Below, in pieces: positions 9,692 to 23,144 of a stretch of 64,000 nt of DNA (position 1 is its first letter; every line of letters begins with the position of its first letter). Position numbers and translations under genes: made by a program. The notes beneath the pieces were generated by a model. It worked only from the letters and a program-made list of their open reading frames with translations, was not told the origin of the DNA and searched no databases. Location of the stretch: positions 186,001 through 250,000 of the forward strand of contig NZ_WBIN01000002.1 of assembly GCF_009749385.1 (NCBI RefSeq), read 5' to 3'. The DNA comes from Agromyces allii (GTDB lineage: Bacteria > Actinomycetota > Actinomycetes > Actinomycetales > Microbacteriaceae).

Positions 9692-10690
9692 GTGATCGCA
9701 CCGCTGAGCATTCCCAGCCCGAGTCCCGAGTGGCAGTCGTTCCAGGTGGGGCCGTTCACGATCCACATGTATGCGATCTGCATCCTCGTGGGCATCATCC
9801 TGGCGGTCATCGTCACCTCGCGGCGCCTGACGAAGCGCGGGGCCGAACCCGGTGTCGTCATCGACATCGCGCTCTGGGCCGTGCCGCTCGGCATCATCGG
9901 CGCCCGGTTCTACCACGTCTTCACGCACCCCGGCGACTACTTCTACGAGGGCGCCAACGTCTGGAACCCGCTCGAACCCGGCGCGATCTGGAACATCTGG
10001 GAGGGCGGCAACGCCATCTACGGTGCGCTCCTCGGCGGCGCTGTGGGTGTGCTCATCGGCTGCCGCCTGACCGGCATCCGCTTCCTCTCGTTCGCCGACG
10101 CACTCGCCCCAGGTCTCCTGCTCGCGCAGGCCGCCGGCCGACTCGGCAACTGGTTCAACCACGAACTCTTCGGCGCACCCACCGACCTGCCGTGGGGTCT
10201 CGAGATCTCCTCCGACAACGCCGCCTTCCCCGCCGGCCTCGCCGACGGCACGCTGTTCCACCCCACGTTCCTCTACGAGATCGTCTGGAACCTCGCGGGC
10301 GTCGCCGCCATCCTGCTGCTCGAGCGCGCGTTCAACATGCGCTGGGGCCGCGCCTTCGCCGTGTACCTCATCTGGTACGGCCTCGGTCGCTCGTTCCTCG
10401 AGTCGATCCGACTCGACCCGAGCGAGATGTTCCTCGGAATCCGCGTCAACGTCTGGGCGTCGTTCGCCGCGATCCTCGTCGGCGTGATCCTGCTCATCGT
10501 GCAGCACCGCCGTCACACCGGTTCGGAGGTCACCCCCTACGTTCCGGGCCGTGAATGGAAGGGCCCCGACGCTGCGCTAGACTCGGACGAAACTGAGTCC
10601 GACTCCGACTCTCTCGACAACGAGGTCGAGAGTGAGAACATCGAGGGCGAGACCGCGGCCACAAGCTCGCACAGGTCCACCACCCCCTAG
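9692..10690 (+). CDS. lgt: Phosphatidylglycerol-prolipoprotein diacylglyceryl transferase
   Basis: Inner-membrane enzyme that transfers a diacylglyceryl group to the lipobox Cys of prelipoproteins. It has 332 residues and seven likely membrane spans. Family marks are GARFYHVFTHPGDY (about 70-83), IWEGGNAIYGALLGG and the Lgt signature GRLGNWFNHELFG at 149-161. After about residue 285 comes an acidic, Ser/Asp/Glu-rich cytoplasmic tail that is not needed for catalysis and varies between species. The GTG start follows an AAAGG site. The position after trpA and before gltB/pyk matches mycobacterial gene order. Confidence 0.95.
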   Translation: MIAPLSIPSPSPEWQSFQVGPFTIHMYAICILVGIILAVIVTSRRLTKRGAEPGVVIDIALWAVPLGIIGARFYHVFTHPGDYFYEGANVWNPLEPGAIWNIWEGGNAIYGALLGGAVGVLIGCRLTGIRFLSFADALAPGLLLAQAAGRLGNWFNHELFGAPTDLPWGLEISSDNAAFPAGLADGTLFHPTFLYEIVWNLAGVAAILLLERAFNMRWGRAFAVYLIWYGLGRSFLESIRLDPSEMFLGIRVNVWASFAAILVGVILLIVQHRRHTGSEVTPYVPGREWKGPDAALDSDETESDSDSLDNEVESENIEGETAATSSHRSTTP

Positions 10691-10712
10691 GCCTTCCGCC
10701 TCGTTCTCCGCA

Positions 10713-10734
10713 GCGACGCCGCACCTTGCGTCGC
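10713..10734 (+). terminator. Short hairpin between lgt and gltB
   Basis: A 7-bp perfect stem (GCGACGC / GCGTCGC) with an 8-base loop, followed by a mixed pyrimidine stretch. It could terminate lgt transcripts or shape the gltB leader. No clear T-run. Confidence 0.4.
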
Positions 10735-10796
10735 CACTCTCTCCGCTGGGCCGACGTCGTCCCCCGCTGCCACCTAGTAGATGAGGACGGTCACAC

Positions 10797-16827
<6,031 letters not shown>

Positions 16828-16869
16828 TCACGTCGCGCCGCCAGCGCGTCACCCGAAAACACCCCCAAC

Positions 16870-16885
16870 CCGCGCCCCGGCGCGG
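16870..16885 (+). terminator. GC hairpin between gltD and pyk
   Basis: CCGCGC / GCGCGG with a four-base loop, 42 bp after gltD. A possible terminator or leader hairpin. No T-run follows and the pyk ribosome site is only 9 bp further on. Confidence 0.35.
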
Positions 16886-16907
16886 AGACAGCTTGGAGCA
16901 CAACCAC

Positions 16908-18323
16908 ATGAGACGAGCGAAGATCGTCGCCACCCTCGGGCCGGCGACATCGAGCTACGAGCAGATCCGGGCGATCATCGATGCGGGAGTCGATGTCGCG
17001 CGCATGAACCTCAGCCACGGCAGCTACGACGTGCACGAGGGCGTCTACCAGAACGTGCGGAAGGCCGCGAACGACAGCGGCAAGGCCGTCGCGGTGCTGG
17101 TCGACCTGCAGGGTCCCAAGATCCGCCTCGGCAAGTTCGCCGACGGCCCCCACGATCTCGCCGAGGGCGACATCTTCAAGATCACGACCGAAGACGTGGT
17201 CGGCACCAAGGAACTGGTCGGCACGACGTTCAAGGGCCTGCCCCAGGACGTGAAGCCCGGCGACTTCCTGCTCATCGACGACGGCAAGGTGCGCGTCGAG
17301 GTCGTCGAGACCGACGGCGTCGTGGTCACCACGAAGGTCATCGTCGCGGGCCCCGTCTCGAACAACAAGGGCATCAACCTGCCCGGCGTCGCGGTCAACG
17401 TGCCCGCGCTGTCGGAGAAGGACGAGGCCGACCTGCGCTGGGGCCTCGAGCTCGGTGCAGACCTCATCGCGCTCTCCTTCGTGCGGAACGCCGCCGACAT
17501 CGAGCGCGTGCACGAGATCATGGACGAGGTGGGCCGTCGCGTTCCCGTCGTCGCCAAGATCGAGAAGCCGCAGGCCGTCGAGGCGCTCGAGGAGATCACC
17601 GAGGCGTTCGACGCCATCATGGTCGCCCGTGGCGACCTCGGCGTGGAGCTGCCGCTCGAGGCCGTGCCGATCGTGCAGAAGCGCGCCGTCGAGATCGCAC
17701 GCCGTCTGGCGAAGCCGGTCATCGTCGCGACGCAGATGCTCGAGTCGATGATCCACAGCCCGGTGCCGACGCGCGCCGAGACCTCCGACGTCGCGAACGC
17801 GATCCTCGACGGCGCCGACGCGGTCATGCTCTCGGGCGAGACCAGCGTGGGGGAGTACCCCGTCATCACGGTCCAGACCATGGCCCGCATCGTCGAGTCC
17901 ACCGAGAAGCACGGCCTCGAGCGCATCGCGCCGCTCGGCACGAAGCCCCGCACGCAGGCCGGCGCGATCACGCTCGCCGCCGTCGAGGTCGCCGACTTCG
18001 TCGAGGCGAAGTACCTCTGCGTGTTCACCGAGTCGGGTGAGACGGTGCGCCGCATGTCGCGCCTGCGCTCCGACATCCCGATCCTCGCGTTCACGCCCGA
18101 CCCCGCGATCCGTCGTCGCATGGCCCTGAACTGGGGCGTCGAGTCCTTCGTCGTCGAGCGCGTCACCCACACCGACCAGATGGTCGGCCAGGTCGACGAG
18201 GCGCTCGGCCGCACGGGTCGCGCCGAGAAGGGCGAGAAGGTCGTCATCATCTCCGGATCCCCTCCCGGAATCCCCGGCACCACCAACGACGTGCGCGTGC
18301 ACGTCGTCGGCGAGGTGCTCTGA
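16908..18323 (+). CDS. pyk: Pyruvate kinase
   Basis: Makes pyruvate and ATP from phosphoenolpyruvate, the last glycolytic step. It has 471 residues. Signatures are KIVATLGPATSS at the N-terminus, the active-site strand KIEKPQAVEALEEI, MVARGDLGVELP, and the helix ATQMLESMI. The regulatory C-domain is complete. The ATG at 16908 was preferred over an in-frame TTG at 16893, because GGAG (16895-16898) sits 9 nt before the ATG and the shorter protein has the family N-terminus MRRAKIVATLGP. A strong terminator follows. Confidence 0.96.
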   Translation: MRRAKIVATLGPATSSYEQIRAIIDAGVDVARMNLSHGSYDVHEGVYQNVRKAANDSGKAVAVLVDLQGPKIRLGKFADGPHDLAEGDIFKITTEDVVGTKELVGTTFKGLPQDVKPGDFLLIDDGKVRVEVVETDGVVVTTKVIVAGPVSNNKGINLPGVAVNVPALSEKDEADLRWGLELGADLIALSFVRNAADIERVHEIMDEVGRRVPVVAKIEKPQAVEALEEITEAFDAIMVARGDLGVELPLEAVPIVQKRAVEIARRLAKPVIVATQMLESMIHSPVPTRAETSDVANAILDGADAVMLSGETSVGEYPVITVQTMARIVESTEKHGLERIAPLGTKPRTQAGAITLAAVEVADFVEAKYLCVFTESGETVRRMSRLRSDIPILAFTPDPAIRRRMALNWGVESFVVERVTHTDQMVGQVDEALGRTGRAEKGEKVVIISGSPPGIPGTTNDVRVHVVGEVL

Positions 18324-18335
18324 GCGAAGCGCCGA

Positions 18336-18371
18336 GGCCCGGTCGCTCCCGTTCTCGGGAGCGACCGGGCC
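18336..18371 (+). terminator. Strong intrinsic terminator after pyk
   Basis: Perfect 15-bp stem (GGCCCGGTCGCTCCC and its complement) with a six-base loop (GTTCTC), 12 bp after the pyk stop. The tail is TTCGTCGTC rather than a pure T-run, as is common in high-GC actinobacteria. Confidence 0.85.
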
Positions 18372-18430
18372 TTCGTCGTCTCCCCGACGACACCCCCGAA
18401 ATCGAGGGTGTGCCGTGAGGCGAGGAGTGG

Positions 18431-18436
18431 CAGACT
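18431..18436 (+). promoter_or_regulatory. Candidate -10 for the Cys-rich leader frame
   Basis: CAGACT, six bases before the ATG at 18443. It differs from the local TAGACT consensus in the first base, so it is weaker evidence than the other leaderless promoters in this window. Confidence 0.4.
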
Positions 18437-18442
18437 GCCGTC

Positions 18443-18514
18443 ATGGTGGTCGATTCCGGGTGCCGTGCACGTTGTTGCCACGTCGACGCCCGCCTCGGTG
18501 AGGGAGGCGGATGA
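18443..18514 (+). CDS. Candidate leaderless Cys-rich leader peptide (23 aa)
   Basis: A 23-codon frame reading MVVDSGCRARCC at the start and HVDARLGEGGG at the end, with Cys at residues 7, 11 and 12. Its ATG sits six bases after a -10-like hexamer, so it would be translated without a leader. Its TGA overlaps the alpha/beta hydrolase ATG (ATGA at 18511-18514). A hairpin CCGCCTC / GAGGCGG (18490-18496 with 18504-18510) covers the GGGAGG ribosome site of the hydrolase, and a ribosome finishing this frame would melt it. Cys-rich leaderless leader peptides that sense cysteine supply are known in mycobacteria. Whether this is one is inference. It could be a chance frame. Confidence 0.5.
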   Translation: MVVDSGCRARCCHVDARLGEGGG

Positions 18515-19407
18515 TGTCGCCGAAGCGAGAGCGACGCGCACCACGGCGTCCGGCGTCGAGCCTGGCCGAGCGCTGGACGGTCGTCGACGGAGTCGACGTG
18601 TTCTACCGCGAGTCCCCGCAACCGCCAGAGGCCCCGGTCATGCTCCACGTCCACGGATTCGGGTTGTCGGGCCGCTACCTCCTGCCGACGGCCGAACGGC
18701 TGGCGGGGGAGTACCACACGCTCGTGCCCGACCTTCCGGGGTTCGGGCGGAGCGGCAAGGTCGCCGATGCGCTCGACGTGCCCGATCTCGCGCGGGCCGC
18801 GGTACGGTTCCTCGACGATCGCGGGGTGGAGCGTGCGACCCTGGTGGGCAATTCGATGGGCTGCCCCGTCATCTGCGAGTTCGCGTACCGGTATCCCGAT
18901 CGCATCGACCGGGCGGTGCTGGTGTCGCCGGCGGGCGGGCTGTTCAACCAGCCGCTGCGCCGCGCCATGGGCCAGATCAGTCGCGACGGCGCACGTGAGC
19001 CCGCGCGCCTCATGCGCGTGGTCACGCCCGACTACGTGCGCTTCGGCGTGCCCAGCACCGTGCGGATGTTCCGTGCGCTCACGACCTACCCGTCGGTCGA
19101 GCGGCTGCTCGAACTGCAGATCCCCACGCTCGCGGTGCTCGGCGATCGCGACCCGCTGATGCCCGGGCCGGCGCGCGTGCAGGAGGTCGCGGGCCAGACC
19201 GACAACCATGTGCTCGTGGTGAGGATCGAGGGAGCGGCGCACGCCATCAACTTCAGCCATCCGGGCGAACTGGCGAACGTGATCCGGCTCTTCATGCACG
19301 ACCGGCCGATCGTCGACGACCCCGACTCGCCCGGGCACAGCCGCGTGTACGAGATCCACCGCGGCACGCATCATCCGCCGGCGAAGGAGGGTGACGCGCA
19401 GGGTTGA
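18511..19407 (+). CDS. Alpha/beta-fold hydrolase
   Basis: 298-residue serine hydrolase of the alpha/beta superfamily; substrate unknown. The triad is visible: the nucleophile Ser in LVGNSMGCPV, Asp in VLGDRDPLMP, and His in GAAHAINF. The oxyanion segment is HVHGFGLSGR, and PDLPGFGRSGK is the usual loop. No signal peptide, so cytosolic. Two adjacent ATGs (18511 and 18514) are possible. The second is better spaced (6 nt) from GGGAGG at 18502-18507. Translation is probably coupled to the Cys-rich upstream frame. It stands alone, between the pyk terminator and a convergent tRNA. Confidence 0.85.
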   Translation: MMSPKRERRAPRRPASSLAERWTVVDGVDVFYRESPQPPEAPVMLHVHGFGLSGRYLLPTAERLAGEYHTLVPDLPGFGRSGKVADALDVPDLARAAVRFLDDRGVERATLVGNSMGCPVICEFAYRYPDRIDRAVLVSPAGGLFNQPLRRAMGQISRDGAREPARLMRVVTPDYVRFGVPSTVRMFRALTTYPSVERLLELQIPTLAVLGDRDPLMPGPARVQEVAGQTDNHVLVVRIEGAAHAINFSHPGELANVIRLFMHDRPIVDDPDSPGHSRVYEIHRGTHHPPAKEGDAQG

Positions 19408-19506
19408 GACGGCTGATCGGAGGAGGAGCCGTGCTGCCTCGGTGCGCTCAGCCCGAGACATCCGCGTGCCCGACGAACCGACCGAGGGGTCGTCGCGCCA
19501 TCTACG

Positions 19507-19589
19507 TGCCGGTGGTGGGGGTCGAACCCACACGCCCTTTCGGGCAAAGCATTTTGAGTGCTCCGCGTCTGCCATTCCGCCACACCGGC
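19507..19589 (-). tRNA. tRNA-Leu (anticodon CAA)
   Basis: On the minus strand: acceptor stem GCCGGTG paired with CACCGGC, D-arm GCGGAATGGCAGACGC, anticodon stem-loop GAGCA-CTCAAAA-TGCTT giving anticodon CAA (reads UUG), a long type-II variable arm (GCCCGAAAGGGC), and T-arm GTGGGTTCGACCCCCAC. Discriminator A at 19507; CCA is not encoded. Class II length and anticodon agree on leucine. It is oriented against both neighbouring protein genes, 36 bp upstream of pdtaR's start, so its own promoter must overlap the pdtaR promoter region. Confidence 0.95.
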
Positions 19590-19612
19590 CAGAGGCCTCG
19601 CTCAGAATACCG

Positions 19613-19618
19613 TAGGCT
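19613..19618 (+). promoter_or_regulatory. -10 element of leaderless pdtaR promoter
   Basis: TAGGCT followed by seven bases and the GTG start at 19626. The hexamer is only 24 bp from the 5' end of the divergent tRNA-Leu gene. Confidence 0.65.
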
Positions 19619-19625
19619 TTCCTCC

Positions 19626-20231
19626 GTGACAGACACGGAACAGACCCAGTCGGCCCCTCGCCGCGTCGTCGTGGCAGAGGACGAGTCGCTGATTCGTCTC
19701 GACATCGTCGAGATCCTCCGCGACAACGGCTATGAAGTCGTCGGTGAGGCCGGTGACGGAGAGACTGCGGTCCAGCTCGCCACCGAGCTCCGCCCCGACC
19801 TCGTCATCATGGACGTCAAGATGCCCCAGCTCGACGGCATCTCGGCGGCCGAGCGCCTCTCGAAGGGCCACATCGCCCCGGTGGTGCTGCTCACGGCGTT
19901 CAGCCAGAAGGAGCTCGTCGAGCGCGCGAGCGAGGCGGGCGCACTCGCGTACGTCGTGAAGCCGTTCACGCCGAACGACCTGCTGCCGGCGATCGAGATC
20001 GCCCTCGCTCGTTACGCCCAGATCATCGCGCTCGAGGCCGAGGTCGGCGACCTCGTCGAGCGTTTCGAGACGCGCAAGCTCGTCGACCGGGCCAAGGGCC
20101 TGCTGAACGAGAAGATGGGCCTCACCGAGCCCGAGGCGTTCCGCTGGATCCAGAAGGCATCGATGGACCGTCGCCTCACCATGAAGGACGTCTCGCAGGC
20201 CATCATCGAACAGCTGGCCGCGAAGAAGTAG
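19626..20231 (+). CDS. pdtaR: ANTAR-domain response regulator, PdtaR type
   Basis: Two-component output protein that acts on RNA. It has 201 residues: a receiver domain (about 12-130) with the acidic pocket EDE at 18-20, phospho-acceptor D63 (LVIMDVKMP), Thr in LLTAF and Lys in VVKPF, then a coiled linker and an ANTAR domain (about 140-198; RKLVDRAKGLL...MKDVSQAIIEQL). ANTAR proteins bind paired hexaloop hairpins and prevent termination. No cognate kinase (PdtaS) is adjacent, as in mycobacteria. The GTG at 19626 was chosen for the leaderless -10 and because it gives a normal N-terminus. Neighbour of polA, as in M. tuberculosis. Confidence 0.9.
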   Translation: MTDTEQTQSAPRRVVVAEDESLIRLDIVEILRDNGYEVVGEAGDGETAVQLATELRPDLVIMDVKMPQLDGISAAERLSKGHIAPVVLLTAFSQKELVERASEAGALAYVVKPFTPNDLLPAIEIALARYAQIIALEAEVGDLVERFETRKLVDRAKGLLNEKMGLTEPEAFRWIQKASMDRRLTMKDVSQAIIEQLAAKK

Positions 20232-20248
20232 ACCACCCGCACGACCCA

Positions 20249-20284
20249 CGGATGCCGCGACGAGACGCCTCGTCGCGGCATCCG
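20249..20284 (+). terminator. Terminator after pdtaR with CGGATGCC base
   Basis: Perfect 16-bp stem (CGGATGCCGCGACGAG and complement) with loop ACGC. The lower eight base pairs are the octamer CGGATGCC/GGCATCCG that recurs across the window. Confidence 0.85.
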
Positions 20285-20320
20285 CCGTCTCCGGGGTGAA
20301 TCGCTGTCGGTGGCCGCTTG

Positions 20321-20326
20321 TAGGCT
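20321..20326 (+). promoter_or_regulatory. -10 element of leaderless polA promoter
   Basis: TAGGCT, six bases before the polA GTG at 20333. No Shine-Dalgarno sequence. Confidence 0.7.
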
Positions 20327-20332
20327 TGGCGG

Positions 20333-23017
20333 GTGCCAGACGCAGACAAGCCCACCCTTCTCGTGATCGACGGCCACTCGTTGGCATTCCGGGCGTTCTA
20401 CGCACTTCCGGTCGACAGCTTCACCACGCGCGACGGGCAGCACACGAACGCCATCCACGGCTTCCTCTCGATGCTGCTCCTGCTCCTCGCGAACGAGAAC
20501 CCGACCCACCTCGCGGTCGCGTTCGACATGTCGCGCGCCTCGTTCCGCACCCGCGAGTACCCCGAGTACAAGGGCACGCGCGGCGAGACGCCCGTGGAGT
20601 TCAAGGGCCAGGTGCCGCTCCTCCAGGAGGCGCTGCAGGCCATGGGCATCACGACGCTCGAGAAGGAGGACTTCGAGGCCGACGACATCCTCGCGACCCT
20701 CGCCGCACGCGGTCGGGCCGACGGCTACCGGGTGCTGCTCGTCTCCGGCGACCGCGACACGATCCAGCTCGTGAACGACGACGTCACGCTGCTCTACCCG
20801 AACACGCAGGGCGTGTCGCAGCTCAAGCGCTACGACCCGGCAGCGGTCGTGGAGCGCTACGGCATCCGGCCCGAGCAGTATCCCGATGTCGCCGCTCTCG
20901 TCGGCGAGTCCAGCGACAACCTCATCGGCATCTCGAAGGTCGGCGAGAAGACCGCCGTGAAGTGGCTCGGGCTCTACGGCGACCTCGAGGGCATCCTCGC
21001 GCACGCCGACGAGATCAAGGGCGTCGTGGGGCAGAACCTCCGCGACCAGCGCGAGAACGCCGAGCGCAACCGGCGCCTGAACCGCCTCGTGACCGACGTC
21101 GAGCTCGACGTGCAACTCGACTCGCTGGCGGCGAAGCCGATCGTCATCGACGAGGTGCGGCCGTTGTTCGAGCGACTCGAGTTCCGCACCCTGCTCGAGC
21201 GCCTGGCGAAGCTCGTCGACGCGCCCGCCGCCGGCGCCGCCGGCGCTGCATCCGCCGAGGTCGAGGCGCCGGCCGTCAGCGCCCCGCAGGCACCCGCATC
21301 CCAGGCGCTCACGGGCGATGTCCTCGCGGAGTGGCTCGAGCGAGCGGTCGTCGCGGAGCCGGCCGGTCTCGGCCTCAGCCTCGACGTGCTCGAGGGCGTC
21401 GTCATCGGCGCGGGCATCGCGACCTCCGACGAGAGCGTGCGCCTGTCGTGGCGTGCCGACGACGAGGCCGTCGCGCCGTTCGCACGATGGCTGGCGAGCG
21501 CCTCTCCGAAGATCATGACCGACGCGAAGGGGCAGCTGAAGGCCATCGCGCGGTCGGGGCTCGAGGTCGACGGCCTCGTGCTCGACACGCTCGTCGCGGG
21601 CTGGCTGCTGCGCCCGAACCTCACCGAGCGCTCGCTCGCCGACCTGGTCGACGTGCACCTCGGCGAGAAGCTGCCGCAGGCAGATCCGTCGCTCCTCGTG
21701 CCGGAGGAGGGGTCCGACGCCGGTGCTCCGGAGTACGCCTGGTACACGCTTCGCCTCGCCCCCGTCGTGCTCCGCGCATTGCCCGAGAGCACCCGCACGC
21801 TGCTCGCCGACGTCGAGATGCCCCTCGTGCCGGTGCTCGCCGCCATGGAGCTCCGCGGGGTCACGGTCGATCACGGCGAGCTCGGCGCGCTGTCCGCCGA
21901 GCTCGGCGATCGCGCCGCGGCACTCGCCGCGGCCGCGTACGCCGAGATCGGCCGGGAGGTGAACCTCGGCTCGCCGAAGCAGCTCCAGGAGGTGCTTTTC
22001 GACCAGCTCGCGATGCCCAAGACCCGTGCGACGAAGACCGGCTACACGACCGACGCGAGTGCGCTGGTCGACCTCCAGGAGTCCAACCCGCACCCGTTCC
22101 TCGGCTACCTGCTCGAGCACCGCGACGCGACGAAGCTGCGGCAGATCGTCGAGTCGCTCGACAAGGCGATCGCAGCCGACGGGCGCATCCACACGTCGTA
22201 CGGGCAGATCGGGGCCGCCACGGGGCGCATGTCCTCGAACGACCCGAACCTGCAGAACATCCCGACCCGCACCGAAGACGGCCGCCGCATCCGCAAGGCG
22301 TTCCGCCACGGCACCGAGTACGTCGAGCTGCTGACCGCCGACTACTCCCAGATCGAGATGCGCATCATGGCGCACCTCTCCGGCGACCCCGGCCTCATCG
22401 AGGCGTTCAACGAGGGCGAAGACCTGCATCGCTTCGTCGGTGCGCGCGTCTTCGGCGTCGATCCCGTCGACGTCACGCCGCTCATGCGCACGAAGGTCAA
22501 GGCCATGTCGTACGGCCTGGCGTACGGGCTCAGCGCATTCGGCCTCTCGAAGCAGCTGCGCATCGATCGTGCAGAGGCGACGCAGCTCATGAAGGAGTAC
22601 TTCGAGCGGTTCGGCGCGGTGCGCGACTACCTCCGCGGCGTCGTCGAGCAGGCCCGCATCGACGGGTACACCGAGACGATCTTCGGTCGGCGGCGTCCGT
22701 TCCCCGACCTCACGAGCCCGAACCGCGTGCACCGCGAGAACGCCGAGCGGGCGGCGCTCAACTCGCCGATCCAGGGGTCGGCGGCCGACATCATGAAGAT
22801 CGCGATGACCACGGTCGAGGCCGAGCTCGCCTCGCGCGGCATGGCGAGCCGCATGCTCCTCACCGTGCACGACGAGCTCATCTTCGAGGTCGCCGAGGGC
22901 GAGTCCGAGACCCTCGAGACCGTCGTGCGCGACCGCATGGCGTCGGCGGCCGACCTGCTCGTCCCGCTCGACGTCTCCGTCGGCCGCGGTCGCGACTGGG
23001 AGCACGCGGCGCACTGA
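20333..23017 (+). CDS. polA: DNA polymerase I
   Basis: Replication and repair polymerase of 894 residues. It has a 5'-3' (flap) nuclease domain (about 1-290, starting LLVIDGHSLAFRAFYALP), a vestigial 3'-5' exonuclease domain (about 320-490) and the polymerase domain (about 500-894). Motif A is ADYSQIEMRIMAHLSGD, motif B RTKVKAMSYGLAYG, motif C LTVHDELIFEV. The exonuclease domain lacks the DxE metal ligands, so proofreading is predicted absent. In motif B a Tyr replaces the Phe of E. coli F762, a change linked to easy dideoxynucleotide use. The start is fixed by a leaderless promoter. Followed by a possible hairpin terminator. Confidence 0.97.
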   Translation: MPDADKPTLLVIDGHSLAFRAFYALPVDSFTTRDGQHTNAIHGFLSMLLLLLANENPTHLAVAFDMSRASFRTREYPEYKGTRGETPVEFKGQVPLLQEALQAMGITTLEKEDFEADDILATLAARGRADGYRVLLVSGDRDTIQLVNDDVTLLYPNTQGVSQLKRYDPAAVVERYGIRPEQYPDVAALVGESSDNLIGISKVGEKTAVKWLGLYGDLEGILAHADEIKGVVGQNLRDQRENAERNRRLNRLVTDVELDVQLDSLAAKPIVIDEVRPLFERLEFRTLLERLAKLVDAPAAGAAGAASAEVEAPAVSAPQAPASQALTGDVLAEWLERAVVAEPAGLGLSLDVLEGVVIGAGIATSDESVRLSWRADDEAVAPFARWLASASPKIMTDAKGQLKAIARSGLEVDGLVLDTLVAGWLLRPNLTERSLADLVDVHLGEKLPQADPSLLVPEEGSDAGAPEYAWYTLRLAPVVLRALPESTRTLLADVEMPLVPVLAAMELRGVTVDHGELGALSAELGDRAAALAAAAYAEIGREVNLGSPKQLQEVLFDQLAMPKTRATKTGYTTDASALVDLQESNPHPFLGYLLEHRDATKLRQIVESLDKAIAADGRIHTSYGQIGAATGRMSSNDPNLQNIPTRTEDGRRIRKAFRHGTEYVELLTADYSQIEMRIMAHLSGDPGLIEAFNEGEDLHRFVGARVFGVDPVDVTPLMRTKVKAMSYGLAYGLSAFGLSKQLRIDRAEATQLMKEYFERFGAVRDYLRGVVEQARIDGYTETIFGRRRPFPDLTSPNRVHRENAERAALNSPIQGSAADIMKIAMTTVEAELASRGMASRMLLTVHDELIFEVAEGESETLETVVRDRMASAADLLVPLDVSVGRGRDWEHAAH

Positions 23018-23023
23018 GCGCCG

Positions 23024-23050
23024 ACGCACGAGCGGGAGGCGCCCGTGCGT
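23024..23050 (+). terminator. Hairpin after polA
   Basis: ACGCACG / CGTGCGT stem (7 bp) with a 13-base loop that allows one more G-C pair, 7 bp after the polA stop. Weak terminator candidate. Confidence 0.45.
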
Positions 23051-23131
23051 GCCGCCGTGGCGAATGCAGCGATCCGGTTCGGGGCATCCTCCGCGGCGCA
23101 CGACGGCCGCCATCGGCCGGTGCCGGTGTCA

Positions 23132-23137
23132 TAGGCT
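23132..23137 (+). promoter_or_regulatory. -10 element of leaderless DUF885-gene promoter
   Basis: TAGGCT, seven bases before the ATG at 23145. Confidence 0.7.
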
Positions 23138-23144
23138 CGGAGTC

